A stretch of 64,000 bases of DNA from Pseudonocardia endophytica. Its GTDB lineage: Bacteria > Actinomycetota > Actinomycetes > Mycobacteriales > Pseudonocardiaceae. Every line of letters begins with the position of its first letter. The stretch's first letter is position 1. Location of the stretch: NCBI RefSeq assembly GCF_004339565.1, contig NZ_SMFZ01000002.1:248001-312000 (forward strand). The letters run 5' to 3'. Shown in pieces: positions 9,871 through 18,482 of this stretch. The position numbers were made by a program, and so were the translations under genes. A model generated the notes under the pieces. It was not told where the DNA came from, ran no database searches, and saw only the letters and a program-made list of their open reading frames with translations.

Positions 9871-10898
9871 CGCCGAGGACCCCGCGGATGCCGAGACCTC
9901 CGGAGGGTGGCTATCCGGCCGGGGTGCGGCTGCTGCCGAACGCGGTCACCGTCCTCAACCTGTGCGCAGGCCTGTCCGCCGTCTACTTCGCGCTCGGTGG
10001 GCGCTTCACGCTCGCCATCGGCGCGGTGGCGGCGGCGGCGCTCTGCGACGCGCTGGACGGCGGGCTGGCCCGGCTGCTGGACGCGTCCAGCCGGATCGGA
10101 GCGGAGCTCGACTCGCTGGCCGACCTCGTGTCGTTCGGCGTCGCGCCCGCTCTGGTGATCTACATCTGGGCGCTGCAGGACACCAGAGCGGGCTGGGTCG
10201 TGGCGCTGGTGTTCACCGTGTGCATGGCGCTGCGGCTGGCCCGGTTCAACACGCTCATCGACGACGACTCGTCGCCCCCGTTCGCCCGCGAGTTCTTCGT
10301 CGGCGTCCCGGCGCCCGCGGCCGCGATGACCGCGGGCATCCCGCTCTACCTCTGGCTGCACTTCGGCGGGGGCTGGTGGTCGTCGGTGTGGGTGGTCGGC
10401 GCGTGGGCGCTGGTCACCGGCGGGCTGATGGTCTCGAGGCTGCCGACCGTGTCGGTGAAGACCGTGCGGGTGTCCCGCCGGGCGATCGCACCGCTGCTGG
10501 TGGCCGTCGGGGTGATCGCGGCGGCGCTGTTCACCGTGCCGTTCCTCGGCATCACGATCGCCGCGCTCGCCTACCTGGCCCTGATCCCGTACACGGTCTA
10601 CCGCTACCGCTGGCTGTCGCGGCACCCGGAGGCGTGGGACGTCCCGGTCCGCCAGCGGCGCGCGGTGGCGCGGGCGGCGCGCTCGACGCGCCGGCTCGGC
10701 CTGCGCCCCCCGCTGCGACGACGGGTGGCCGGCCGCGCGGGTGCCATGGCACGCGGTGTGCGACGACGGCTCGGGCCGGACGACGACCTCCGCGGTGGCA
10801 CGGCGAACGGCCGGTCGCGGGCACCCGGGCAGATCTCGTCGCAGGGGCAGATCAGCCCGCGCGGCAGCCGCAGGCGACTGAACCTGCGGCGTCGCTGA
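9867..10898 (+). CDS. pssA: CDP-diacylglycerol-serine O-phosphatidyltransferase
   Basis: Makes phosphatidylserine from CDP-diacylglycerol and serine at the cytoplasmic membrane, feeding Psd. The CDP-alcohol phosphotransferase signature is complete at about residues 57-81: DG-x2-AR-x8-G-x3-D-x3-D, seen as DALDGGLARLLDASSRIG followed by AELDSLAD. Six to eight hydrophobic segments follow. The C-terminus, about the last 95 residues, is a soluble Arg-rich tail (RQRRAVARAARSTRRLG and later RRRLNLRRR), longer than in many homologues. GTG 9867 overlaps the psd stop; ATG 9888 is an alternative. Confidence 0.93.
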   Translation: MTPRTPRMPRPPEGGYPAGVRLLPNAVTVLNLCAGLSAVYFALGGRFTLAIGAVAAAALCDALDGGLARLLDASSRIGAELDSLADLVSFGVAPALVIYIWALQDTRAGWVVALVFTVCMALRLARFNTLIDDDSSPPFAREFFVGVPAPAAAMTAGIPLYLWLHFGGGWWSSVWVVGAWALVTGGLMVSRLPTVSVKTVRVSRRAIAPLLVAVGVIAAALFTVPFLGITIAALAYLALIPYTVYRYRWLSRHPEAWDVPVRQRRAVARAARSTRRLGLRPPLRRRVAGRAGAMARGVRRRLGPDDDLRGGTANGRSRAPGQISSQGQISPRGSRRRLNLRRR

Positions 10899-10940
10899 CA
10901 CGGTGTCCGCCACGGGGGACACGCCGGATACGGTTCCGGC

Positions 10941-13208
10941 GTGCCGGATCCGTCGCTGACCCTGGTCGCCCGTCTCGCCTCCTCGGCCGCCGACTCCCGG
11001 CGCGGGGTCGTCCGTCTGCACCCGGAGGTCCTCGACGCGCTGGGCCTGCGGTCCTGGGACGCCGTGCAGCTCACCGGGTCCCGGGTGACGGCGGCGCTCG
11101 TCGTCGCGGCCGGGCCGGACGCCGTGCCCGGCCAGGCACGACTGGACGACGTCACGCTGTCCAACGCCGGCCTCACCGACGGCGCCGAGATCGTCGTGTC
11201 CCGGGCCGAGGTGACGCCCGCGCGGCGGCTGACGCTGTCCGGGACCCGCCGGGCCGCGACCGCCGTCCGCCCGGAGACGATGCGGCTCGCGCTGATGGGC
11301 AAGGTGCTGGCCCCCGGGGACGCCGTGTCGCTGCTGCCGCAGGACATCGCGCCGCCGCCCGGTGCCGACGTGCACTCCGCCCGTCGCGCACTCGCCGCCG
11401 CGATCCCCGGCGGCTGGACGAGCGAGCTGCTGACGGTCGCCGGGGCGGAGCCGGACGGGACGCCGGTCGCCGTGGTGCCGTCGACGGTCGTCGGCTGGCG
11501 GGACGGGCCGAGCACCGGGGACGACGCGCCGGTGCCCGCCGCCTCGCCCCGCGCCTCCGTGTCGGCCACCCCCACCTCGGCACCTGCCGCGTCCGCGCCG
11601 TCGCCGGACCTGCCGGCTGCGGAGGAACCGGTCCTGCCGATCGAGTCGCTGACCGGCAACGTCGCGGCCGCGAAGCGCCTGGTCGAGTGGCTGGACCTGA
11701 CGATCAGCCGTCCGGAGCTGTTGTCCCGGCTCGGTGGCAGCCCGCGTCTGGGTGTGCTGCTGTCCGGGCCGGAGGGGGTCGGGAAGGCGACGCTCGTGCG
11801 CAGTGCCGCGGCCGCCGTCGGGGCGCGGGTCGTGGAGCTGGTCGGTCCGGCGGTCGCCGCGCTGGAGCCGGCCGCCGCCGCGACCCGGGTCCGCGACGTG
11901 CTGGACCGCGCCCGGCCCGGCGACGGCCCGTCGGTGCTGCTGGTCAACGACGTGCACGCGCTCCTGCCCGCCGCGTCCCCTCCGCCGCTGGCCACGCTCG
12001 TGCTGGACGAGCTGCGGGCAGCGACCGCCCCCGGCGGGCCCACGCTCGTCGCGACCACGTCGGAGCCGGAGGGTGTGGACCCGCGCCTGCGCACGCCGGA
12101 CCTCGTCGACCGCGAGCTGACCGCGTCGCTCCCGGACGCGGCGACCCGGCGGGAGCTGCTCGAGCAGCTGCTGCGCGACGTGCCGTGTGCCGACGACGTC
12201 GACCTCACCGTTGTCGCCGGGCGGGCACCCGGGTTCGTCGTCGCCGACCTGGTGGCCGTGCGTCGCGAGGCCGCGATCCAGGCCGCGCTGCGGTCCGGTT
12301 CGTCATCCGACGAGCCTCGGGTGCACCAGCGCGACCTGCTCGACGCGGTCGGATCGGTCCGGCCGATCTCGTTGTCGGACAGCGGGACCCTTGGCAGTGG
12401 CGGTCTCACGCTTGACGACGTGGGTGACATGGTCGACGTGAAGCAGGCGCTCACCGAGGCCGTGCTCTGGCCGCTGCGCTACCCGGACTCGTTCGCCCGC
12501 CTCGGCGTGCAGGCCCCGCGTGGCGTGCTGCTCTACGGCCCGCCCGGTGGCGGCAAGACGTTCCTGCTGCGCGCGCTCGCCGGCACCGGCAACCTGAACG
12601 TGTTCGCGGTCAAGGGCGCCGAGCTGCTGGACAAGTACGTCGGCGAGTCCGAGCGCGCCGTGCGGGAGCTGTTCCGACGGGCCGCGGAGGCCGCGCCGGC
12701 GCTGCTGTTCCTCGACGAGGTCGACGCGCTCGCCCCGCGCCGCGGCGGCTCCAGCGACGCCGGCGTCGCCGACCGCGTCGTCGCCGCGCTGCTGACCGAA
12801 CTGGACGGCGCGACGCCGCTGCGGGAGGTCGTCGTCGTCGGCGCGACGAACCGGCCGGAGCTGATCGACCCGGCCCTGCTGCGGCCCGGTCGACTGGAGC
12901 GCCTGGTGTTCGTCCCGCCGCCGGACGCGGAGGCCCGCGAGGACATCCTGCGGGCGGCCGGTCGGAACATCCCGATGGCCGACGACGTCGACCTGCCCGC
13001 CCTGGCTGCCGACATGGACGGCTACTCGGCAGCGGACTGCACGGCCGTGTTGCGCGAGGCCGCCCTCACCGCGATGCGCGGCTCCCTGGACGCGACCGAG
13101 GTGACCGCCGACCACCTGGCCACCGCGCGCAGCGTCGTGGGCCCGTCCCTCGACCCCGTCCAGGTCGCCGAGCTCGAGGCCTACGCCGAACGCCGCGCCG
13201 CCCTCTGA
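10941..13208 (+). CDS. Cdc48/VCP-like double AAA+ ATPase
   Basis: 755 residues from GTG 10941. The order is an N-terminal Cdc48-N-like double-psi barrel (about 1-180, LTLVARLASSAADSRRGVVR), a Pro/Ala/Ser linker (about 185-230), a first AAA module (about 235-460) and a second (about 480-755). D1 looks degenerate: its P-loop is GPEGVGKA and its Walker B reads LLVNDVHAL, lacking the catalytic Glu. D2 is intact, with GPPGGGKT near 533, LFLDEVDAL near 590 and the Arg-finger region LLRPGRLERL. It corresponds by position and architecture to M. tuberculosis Rv0435c next to pssA and psd. It is probably a protein-remodelling ATPase; clients are unknown. Confidence 0.88.
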   Translation: MPDPSLTLVARLASSAADSRRGVVRLHPEVLDALGLRSWDAVQLTGSRVTAALVVAAGPDAVPGQARLDDVTLSNAGLTDGAEIVVSRAEVTPARRLTLSGTRRAATAVRPETMRLALMGKVLAPGDAVSLLPQDIAPPPGADVHSARRALAAAIPGGWTSELLTVAGAEPDGTPVAVVPSTVVGWRDGPSTGDDAPVPAASPRASVSATPTSAPAASAPSPDLPAAEEPVLPIESLTGNVAAAKRLVEWLDLTISRPELLSRLGGSPRLGVLLSGPEGVGKATLVRSAAAAVGARVVELVGPAVAALEPAAAATRVRDVLDRARPGDGPSVLLVNDVHALLPAASPPPLATLVLDELRAATAPGGPTLVATTSEPEGVDPRLRTPDLVDRELTASLPDAATRRELLEQLLRDVPCADDVDLTVVAGRAPGFVVADLVAVRREAAIQAALRSGSSSDEPRVHQRDLLDAVGSVRPISLSDSGTLGSGGLTLDDVGDMVDVKQALTEAVLWPLRYPDSFARLGVQAPRGVLLYGPPGGGKTFLLRALAGTGNLNVFAVKGAELLDKYVGESERAVRELFRRAAEAAPALLFLDEVDALAPRRGGSSDAGVADRVVAALLTELDGATPLREVVVVGATNRPELIDPALLRPGRLERLVFVPPPDAEAREDILRAAGRNIPMADDVDLPALAADMDGYSAADCTAVLREAALTAMRGSLDATEVTADHLATARSVVGPSLDPVQVAELEAYAERRAAL

Positions 13209-13223
13209 ACCCGCTCTGGACCC

Positions 13224-13243
13224 GGGCCCCGGGACCGGGGCCC
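13224..13243 (+). terminator. Hairpin after the ATPase gene
   Basis: GGGCCCCGG (13224-13232) and CCGGGGCCC (13235-13243) form a perfect 9-bp stem 16 bp after the ATPase stop. There is no T tract. Confidence 0.5.
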
Positions 13244-13330
13244 GACCGCGGCCCGATCGCACTGCCCGCCGGGCCCGGCCGCACAGGTGAGCGCCGCCCC
13301 GTGGCCCTCGCCCTACGCCGATCTCGCGCC

Positions 13331-13432
13331 AACGTTCCGCTCAACCGGCTCAGCGCATCCACCGGAACGTTGCGGTCGCCGGAACCGCGGAAACGTTCCA
13401 CTCGATCCCGTAGCCCGTTCGGGCGGAACGTT
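13331..13432. repeat. Two tandem 41-bp inverted-repeat units with AACGTTCC ends
   Basis: Unit 1 spans 13331-13371 and unit 2 spans 13392-13432. Each starts with AACGTTCC and ends with its reverse complement GGAACGTT, and both enclose exactly 25 bp; the start-to-start distance is 61 bp. The inner sequences are weakly similar. This may be an operator array or a small repetitive palindromic element. Confidence 0.7.
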
Positions 13433-13566
13433 CTCGCGCCGATCGGTCCCCGCGGTCGCCGGCGCCACCGGGACGTGGCGACGGGTCGACGGGTCGGCAG
13501 GGTTGCCGCGCCGAGGTCGTCGCAGGAGCAGGATCGCGACCCGATCCGCCCCGCCCCGAACACCAA

Positions 13567-13598
13567 CGAGCCGGCCCCGGATGTCCGGGACCGGCTCG
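13567..13598 (-). terminator. Terminator-like hairpin of the LytR_C gene
   Basis: 15-bp arms (13567-13581 and 13584-13598) with one G-U-compatible mismatch close on a 2-nt gap. It lies 28 bp past the stop of the minus-strand LytR_C gene. Confidence 0.65.
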
Positions 13599-13626
13599 GT
13601 GTGTGCCGCTGGGGAGCGGAGGTCGG

Positions 13627-14325
13627 TCAGGCGGCCTTGAAGTCCTTCGTGATGATCACGATGATGCCGGGCGTCGCGTCCTGGATACCGGCGAACCGGG
13701 CCTCGGAGCGCATGCCCCACTTGCGGGCCATCTCGTCGGCGGCGGTCTTCTCGGCCGTGCCCGGCCGGTAGTAGACGGTCGTCGCGGGGATGACGCCCTG
13801 CGGGTAGTTCTGCACGGACGAGACGGCCCAGCCGTTCGCGCGGAACTCCTCGGCGGCCTTCTCGGCCAGCCCCTTGACGGTGCTGTTGTTGTAGACCCGC
13901 ACGGCGGGCCGCGCCGCGACACCCGCCCCACCGCCGGAACCGCCGCCCGCGCCGCCTGCCGAGGCGCCGCCGTCGGTGATGGGCTGACCGCCGGAACCAC
14001 CCGCTCCGGGCGCGGGCGGACCACCGACGGCACCCGGGGTGCCGGGGGCGCCGGGCGTCAGCGGCGAGGTACCCGCCCCACCAGGGGTGCCGGGCGCACC
14101 CGGAGCGCCCGAGGCGCCGGGCGTGGTCCCGTCACCGGGCGGGGCACCGGTGCCCGGCTCCGCGGGCGCCGACGACGGCGGCGGGGACGCGGAGGCCTCC
14201 GGCGACGTCCCGCCACCGGTACCGAGCCCGATCAGACCGACGACCCCGGACAGCACACCGACCCCGACGAGCGCGACGCCAGCGATGAAGAGCGGCGAGC
14301 GGCCGCCGGGCGTGGGTGCGGTCAT
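13627..14325 (-). CDS. Membrane-anchored LytR_C-domain protein (Rv0431-like)
   Basis: 232 residues from ATG 14325. One transmembrane helix lies at about residues 12-34 (FIAGVALVGVGVLSGVVGLI). It is followed by a roughly 110-residue Gly/Pro/Ala/Ser-rich linker with PGAP-type repeats, and a C-terminal LytR_C domain (about 140-228) starting VRVYNNSTVKGLAEKAAEEF and containing TTVYYRPGTAEKTAADEMA. The family is exported or envelope-anchored; M. tuberculosis Rv0431 in the same gene neighbourhood is linked to vesicle production. The exact biochemical role is unknown. Confidence 0.8.
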   Translation of the reverse strand: MTAPTPGGRSPLFIAGVALVGVGVLSGVVGLIGLGTGGGTSPEASASPPPSSAPAEPGTGAPPGDGTTPGASGAPGAPGTPGGAGTSPLTPGAPGTPGAVGGPPAPGAGGSGGQPITDGGASAGGAGGGSGGGAGVAARPAVRVYNNSTVKGLAEKAAEEFRANGWAVSSVQNYPQGVIPATTVYYRPGTAEKTAADEMARKWGMRSEARFAGIQDATPGIIVIITKDFKAA

Positions 14326-14361
14326 GGCGACCTCCGGGACGGGTGGTGACAACTCATGGCG

Positions 14362-14679
14362 TCAGGGCTCGATACCCAGACGACGTGCGGCTCGGGTGCG
14401 CTGGCGGCTGGAGCGCAGCCGGCGCAGCCGCTTGACCAGCAGCGGGTCCACCGCGAGCGCCTCCGGCTTGTCCACCAGCGCGTTGAGCACCTGGTAGTAG
14501 CGCGTGGCGGACATGTCGAACAGCTCGCGGATGGCCTGTTCCTTGGCCCCCGCGTACTTCCACCACTGACCCTCGAACGCGAGGATCTCCCGCTCGCGAC
14601 GGTCCAGTTCACGCACGGTGGTCGAGCGGTGGGCACCCGGACGTCCTGATCTGGATCCGGCGGTCTCGACGGACTCCAT
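14362..14679 (-). CDS. DUF3263-domain protein
   Basis: 105 residues from ATG 14679. The conserved core REREILAFEGQWWKYAGAKE, then FDMSATRYYQVLNALVDKPE, is the actinobacterial DUF3263 family: a compact helical, probably helix-turn-helix-like domain, rich in Arg at the C-terminus. It is transcribed 36 bp ahead of the LytR_C gene, an order conserved in mycobacteria (Rv0430-Rv0431). A DNA-binding role is inferred from the fold-like pattern only. Confidence 0.8.
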   Translation of the reverse strand: MESVETAGSRSGRPGAHRSTTVRELDRREREILAFEGQWWKYAGAKEQAIRELFDMSATRYYQVLNALVDKPEALAVDPLLVKRLRRLRSSRQRTRAARRLGIEP

Positions 14680-14852
14680 CACGCTCCTCGGGCGGCCGGG
14701 GACGGCAACGTTGGTGAATGACAAACGTGTCATTCGCGGCGGCCATTGAACCACGGGCCAGGCGCAGAGTCCCGGTGTGACGCGCCACCGCGGGATGAAT
14801 CCTGACAGGCCACCCCGACAGTTCCGGTGCAGGCTCGCCGTACGATCACCGG

Positions 14853-15434
14853 GTGACGGTTCTGCCCATCCGCATGGTCGGCGACCCCGTTCTGCACACG
14901 CCGACGCGTCCGGTCGAGCAGGTCGACGACGCGTTGCGCACGCTCGTCGCGGACATGTTCGAGACGATGGCGGCCGCGGAGGGCGTCGGTCTGGCGGCGA
15001 ACCAGGTGGGCGTGGGCCTGCGCGTGTTCGTCTACGACTGCCCGGACACCGAGCGCATGGAGATGCGGCGCGGCGTCGTCGTCAACCCGGTGCTGGAGAC
15101 GTCCCAGCGTCCGGAGACCATGCCGGACCCCGACGACGACCAGGAGGGTTGTCTGTCCGTGCCGGACGAGAGCTTCGCGACCGGCCGCGCGGACTGGGCC
15201 CGGGTGACCGGGACCGATCTGGACGGCGAGCCGGTCGAGGAGGAGGGGCACGGCTTCTTCGCGCGCTGCCTGCAGCACGAGGTCGACCACCTGGACGGCA
15301 CGATCTACCTGGACCGGCTCGTCGGCCGGAACCAGAAGGCAGCGAAGAAGATGCTCAAGCGCAACGCGTGGGGCGGCCCGCAGGACTCGTGGGACCCGTC
15401 CGCCATGGCCGCCCAGAGCGTGCCCCGGGGTTGA
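14853..15434 (+). CDS. def: Peptide deformylase
   Basis: 193 residues from GTG 14853. It removes the formyl group from nascent N-terminal Met using a bound metal. All three motifs are intact: GVGLAANQVG (near residue 45), EGCLSVPDE (near 99) and QHEVDHLDG (near 141), giving the Cys and two His ligands and the catalytic Glu. A 12-residue insertion before EGCLS (ETMPDPDDD) is acidic, as in other actinobacterial enzymes. It is divergent from DUF3263, as in M. tuberculosis (Rv0429c/Rv0430). Confidence 0.96.
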   Translation: MTVLPIRMVGDPVLHTPTRPVEQVDDALRTLVADMFETMAAAEGVGLAANQVGVGLRVFVYDCPDTERMEMRRGVVVNPVLETSQRPETMPDPDDDQEGCLSVPDESFATGRADWARVTGTDLDGEPVEEEGHGFFARCLQHEVDHLDGTIYLDRLVGRNQKAAKKMLKRNAWGGPQDSWDPSAMAAQSVPRG

Positions 15435-15535
15435 CTCCGGGGTTCTCCCCTAGTCCCCCGGTCTGAGTCCCTGAGCTGGGAGAACCGTACCTGCGTCCGA
15501 TGTGGCGCACAGGTTCGACGCGGATCGTGGAGACC

Positions 15536-15727
15536 ATGGTGCTCACGATCCTGTTCGCCGTCCCCGGCATCCTGATCCTGCTCGCGCTGGCCGCGACGCC
15601 GTTGTTCACGCTCTGGGACGACCGGGCTTCCCAGAGCGCGGCGCGGCGTCCACGGGACACGGAGGTGGCGATCCCGTCGCCGCGCGGGCCGGTCGACGCG
15701 GTGCTCAGGATCCCGGTGTCCCGCTAA
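15536..15727 (+). CDS. Small hypothetical membrane protein
   Basis: About 63 residues if started at ATG 15536 (GGAGA just upstream); an ATG at 15500 would add 12 residues but lacks a spaced ribosome-binding site. Residues 2-25 are strongly hydrophobic (VLTILFAVPGILILLALAAT), followed by a polar tail with VAIPSPRGPVDAVLRIPVSR. No family is known to me. Its TAA overlaps the stop codon of the convergent response regulator gene. Confidence 0.4.
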   Translation: MVLTILFAVPGILILLALAATPLFTLWDDRASQSAARRPRDTEVAIPSPRGPVDAVLRIPVSR

Positions 15728-16362
15728 CCGACCAGGCCGTTCTCCCAGGCCCATGCCGCGACCTCGACCCGGTTCCTGGCGTCGAGCTTCGTGTGGATGT
15801 TCGTCAGGTGCGTCTTCACCGTGGACAGCGACACGAACAGCTCCGCCGCGATCTCGCCGTTCGTCCGTCCCCTGGCCACCGCCCGCACGACCTCGCGCTC
15901 GCGCGCGGACAACGGGTCGGCACCCGGTGCGACGCGCCGTGGCGAGGTCAGCCGTTCGAGCAGCCGCACCGTGATCGACGGGGAGACCAGCGCGTCCCCG
16001 GCCGCCGCGGCCCGGACGGCCTCGACCAGCAACCGCGGCCCCGCGTCCTTGAGCAGGAACCCGCAGGCGCCGGAGCGCAGCGCGTCGTAGACGTACTCGT
16101 CGTGGTCGAACGTGGTCACCATGACGACCCGCGGAGGCTCCGGGGCGGCCATCAGCGCCCGGGTCGCCTTCAGACCGTCCATCCCGGGCATCCGGATGTC
16201 CATGAGCACGACGTCCGGGCGCAGCTCCCGGGAGCGCGCGACGACGTCGGTCCCGGTGCCCGACTCGGCGACCACCTCGATGTCCGGCTCGTTGCCGAGG
16301 ATCAGCCGGAACCCGGTGCGCACCATCTCCTGGTCGTCGGCGAGCGCTACGGTGATGGTCAT
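15724..16362 (-). CDS. NarL/LuxR-type response regulator
   Basis: 212 residues. The receiver domain (about 1-120) shows acidic DDQ near the start, the phospho-Asp in VVLMDIRMPGMDG and the K of LLKDAG. The LuxR-type HTH (about 145-205) reads LSAREREVVRAVARGRTNGE then SLSTVKTHLTNIHTKL. It overlaps the upstream kinase gene by 4 bp (ATGA), so the pair is translationally coupled. Its targets may include the nearby ABC exporter, an inference from position. Confidence 0.92.
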   Translation of the reverse strand: MTITVALADDQEMVRTGFRLILGNEPDIEVVAESGTGTDVVARSRELRPDVVLMDIRMPGMDGLKATRALMAAPEPPRVVMVTTFDHDEYVYDALRSGACGFLLKDAGPRLLVEAVRAAAAGDALVSPSITVRLLERLTSPRRVAPGADPLSAREREVVRAVARGRTNGEIAAELFVSLSTVKTHLTNIHTKLDARNRVEVAAWAWENGLVG

Positions 16363-17525
16363 GACGTGCCCTCCCGGACCGGCAGCCGTGCGCTGACCGT
16401 CCACAGGTGCGGACCGTCCGGGCCGGCCCGGAGCTCCCCGCCGAGGGCGGCCACCCGCTCCGCCATCCCGGCCAGCCCGAACCCACCGCGGACGATCACC
16501 GGCTCCTTGCGCTGCTCCACGCCGTCGTTGCGCACCACGACGAGCAGAGCGTCCCCGGTCATCCGCAGGTCGACCTCCACCGACGCCGCCCTGGGCGCGT
16601 GCCTGCGCACGTTGGTCAGCGCCTCCTGCACGATCCGGTAGCCGCTGGCCGCGACGCCCGCGGGCAGCACGGCGTGCGTCAGCCCGGGGTCCGAGCGCAG
16701 CGTGACCGCGCCCCGGCCGTCGTCGAAACGGCGGACGAGCTCGTCGACCTCACCGAGATCCGGTCCGGGCGTCCGGGCCGCGTCCGGATCCTGCTGGCCG
16801 CGCAGCACCCCGACCATGCTGCGCATCGCGCCGAGCGCGTCCGTCCCGGCGTGCTCGATCGACTCCAACGCGCGTCCCACCTCCTCGGGACGGGTGCGCG
16901 CGACGACGCCCGCCGCCTGCGCGGCGACGACGATGCCGGTCACGTGGTGCGCGATGACGTCGTGCAGCTCGCGGGCGAGCTCCATCCGCTCGGCGGAGCG
17001 GGCGTCGGCGAGCTCGGCGAGCCGCCGGGACCGCGTCTCGCGCAGCGCCAGCCCGATCGCGACCGTCCCGATCCAGCCCATCACCGACAGCGCGACGAAC
17101 GCCGTCCCGGTCTGCCCGATCTCCGGCCGGACCAGCGGCGAGGCGACGATCGCGACGCCCGCCCCGAGGGACAGCCACAGCGCCTCCCGCCGGCCGGCCA
17201 GGCGCACCGCGGAGATCGTCACGACGGCCAGCGCCAGCTGCTCGGCGAACACGAGCGACGGGGCACCGAACGGGACCGAGACGATCGTGAACCCGACCGA
17301 CACCGCGTAGGTGATCACGGCCGTCCGTGCCCGGCCGATCCGTCCGCGCAGGAGCACGAGACCGGCGACGAGTGCCCCGACGATCGGCTGACCGGCGGTG
17401 AGCGGCGGGTCGTACGCCCCGAAGACGACGTCCACGACCAGCCAGAACAGGTACGCGAGGACCTCGACGGGCGTCCGGATCAGGCGCAGCAGCCGGTCCA
17501 GGGGCCGCTCCTCTCCACGCCACAC
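16359..17525 (-). CDS. DesK/NarX-type sensor histidine kinase
   Basis: 388 residues. Four to six N-terminal transmembrane segments (about residues 18-165, e.g. VEVLAYLFWLVVDVVFGAY and LVFAEQLALAVVTISAV) are followed by a HisKA_3 dimerisation domain with the phospho-acceptor in ELARELHDVIAHHVTGIVV (near 205) and a HATPase domain with VQEALTNVRRHAP and GFGLAGMAERVAALGG. It has no extracytoplasmic sensor domain, so it probably senses a membrane condition. It is the partner of the overlapping NarL-type regulator. Confidence 0.9.
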   Translation of the reverse strand: MWRGEERPLDRLLRLIRTPVEVLAYLFWLVVDVVFGAYDPPLTAGQPIVGALVAGLVLLRGRIGRARTAVITYAVSVGFTIVSVPFGAPSLVFAEQLALAVVTISAVRLAGRREALWLSLGAGVAIVASPLVRPEIGQTGTAFVALSVMGWIGTVAIGLALRETRSRRLAELADARSAERMELARELHDVIAHHVTGIVVAAQAAGVVARTRPEEVGRALESIEHAGTDALGAMRSMVGVLRGQQDPDAARTPGPDLGEVDELVRRFDDGRGAVTLRSDPGLTHAVLPAGVAASGYRIVQEALTNVRRHAPRAASVEVDLRMTGDALLVVVRNDGVEQRKEPVIVRGGFGLAGMAERVAALGGELRAGPDGPHLWTVSARLPVREGTS

Positions 17526-17646
17526 CTGGCCAGGCTAGTGCCGTGGGCTGGCGGACCGCCTCGGTCGAAGGGACGAGGCGGGCGTGCGGAGAATCCACCC
17601 GTGGTCCGAGGCGCCGGACGGTGTCCGACCGGCAGCGTTCCGAGGC

Positions 17647-17796
17647 ATGGACGAGATCGAACGGATCGCGACGGTGTTGGGCACGCTCGCGTCCTGGACG
17701 GTGTGGGTGATCGGCCTGGGGGTGCTGGGAGCGATGGCGGCCCTGCCGCTGCTGGAGTCGTTCGCACAGTCGCGTGTGGACGGAAAGTGCCGGTGA
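17647..17796 (+). CDS. 49-residue single-span membrane peptide coupled to an ABC exporter
   Basis: A short protein (MDEIERIATVLGTLASWT...) with one helix at about residues 8-37, including VWVIGLGVLGAMAALPLLES. It ends RVDGKCR. Its TGA overlaps the GTG start of the ABC ATPase gene (GTGA at 17793-17796), which argues that it is truly translated. It could be an accessory subunit or leader peptide of the transporter. No family was recognised. Confidence 0.5.
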   Translation: MDEIERIATVLGTLASWTVWVIGLGVLGAMAALPLLESFAQSRVDGKCR

Positions 17797-18482
17797 CCGC
17801 CGTCCTGTCCGGGCGCGGGCTCGGCAAGCGTTACGGGGTGACGACGGTGCTGGACCGCGTCGACATCGACGTCGCGCCGGGGGACACGGTCGCCGTGACC
17901 GGGCCGTCCGGGTCCGGCAAGTCGACGTTGCTGCACTGCCTGGCCGGGATCGTCGTGCCGGACGAGGGCGAGGTCTGGCTGGACGGCGAGCGGGTCGACC
18001 GGCTCTCCGAGTCGAGGCGGACGGCGCTGCGACGGGACCGGATCGGCTTCGTGTTCCAGTTCGGACAGTTGCTGCCGGAGCTGCCAGCGGTGGAGAACGT
18101 CGCACTGCCGCTGATGCTGGCCGGAGCGCGCCGGGGAGTCGCGCTCCGGCGGGCCGCGGACTGGTTCGGGCCGCTGGGCATCGACGGGCTGCAGGACCGC
18201 CGCCCCGGCCAGCTCTCCGGTGGGCAGGAGCAGCGGGTGGCGATCGCCCGTGCGCTCGTGGCGGGGCCTGCCGTCGTGTTCGCCGACGAGCCGACGGGCG
18301 CGCTGGACTCGGTGGCGGGCGGGCAGGTGATGGACCTGCTCACCGGGCTGGCCGTGGACACCGGCGCCGGACTCGTCGTGGTCACGCACGACGCGGACGT
18401 CGCGGCCCGGTGCCACCACACGGTCTCCCTGCGCGACGGTCGGGTCGTCGCCGGGGCACTGTCCACACAGGAAGCTTCGTGA
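17793..18482 (+). CDS. ABC transporter ATP-binding protein (LolD/MacB class)
   Basis: 229 residues from GTG 17793, with GGAAAG upstream. Walker A GPSGSGKST (near 38), Q-loop FVFQFGQLLPE, a signature LSGGQEQRVAIARAL (canonical LSGGQ), Walker B VVFADEPTGALDS and the H-loop VVVTHDADVA are all intact. The D-loop GALDS and the size fit the FtsE/LolD/MacB-type exporters that work with an FtsX-domain permease, which is the next gene, overlapping by 4 bp. Confidence 0.93.
   Translation: MTAVLSGRGLGKRYGVTTVLDRVDIDVAPGDTVAVTGPSGSGKSTLLHCLAGIVVPDEGEVWLDGERVDRLSESRRTALRRDRIGFVFQFGQLLPELPAVENVALPLMLAGARRGVALRRAADWFGPLGIDGLQDRRPGQLSGGQEQRVAIARALVAGPAVVFADEPTGALDSVAGGQVMDLLTGLAVDTGAGLVVVTHDADVAARCHHTVSLRDGRVVAGALSTQEAS

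Larger units (their letters stand above)
13209..13626. other. Convergent intergenic region with hairpins and paired repeats
   Basis: The 418-bp gap between the convergent ATPase and LytR_C genes holds two terminator-like hairpins (13224-13243 and 13567-13598) and between them two tandem 41-bp AACGTTCC...GGAACGTT units (13331-13432). No credible protein gene is present. Confidence 0.6.
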
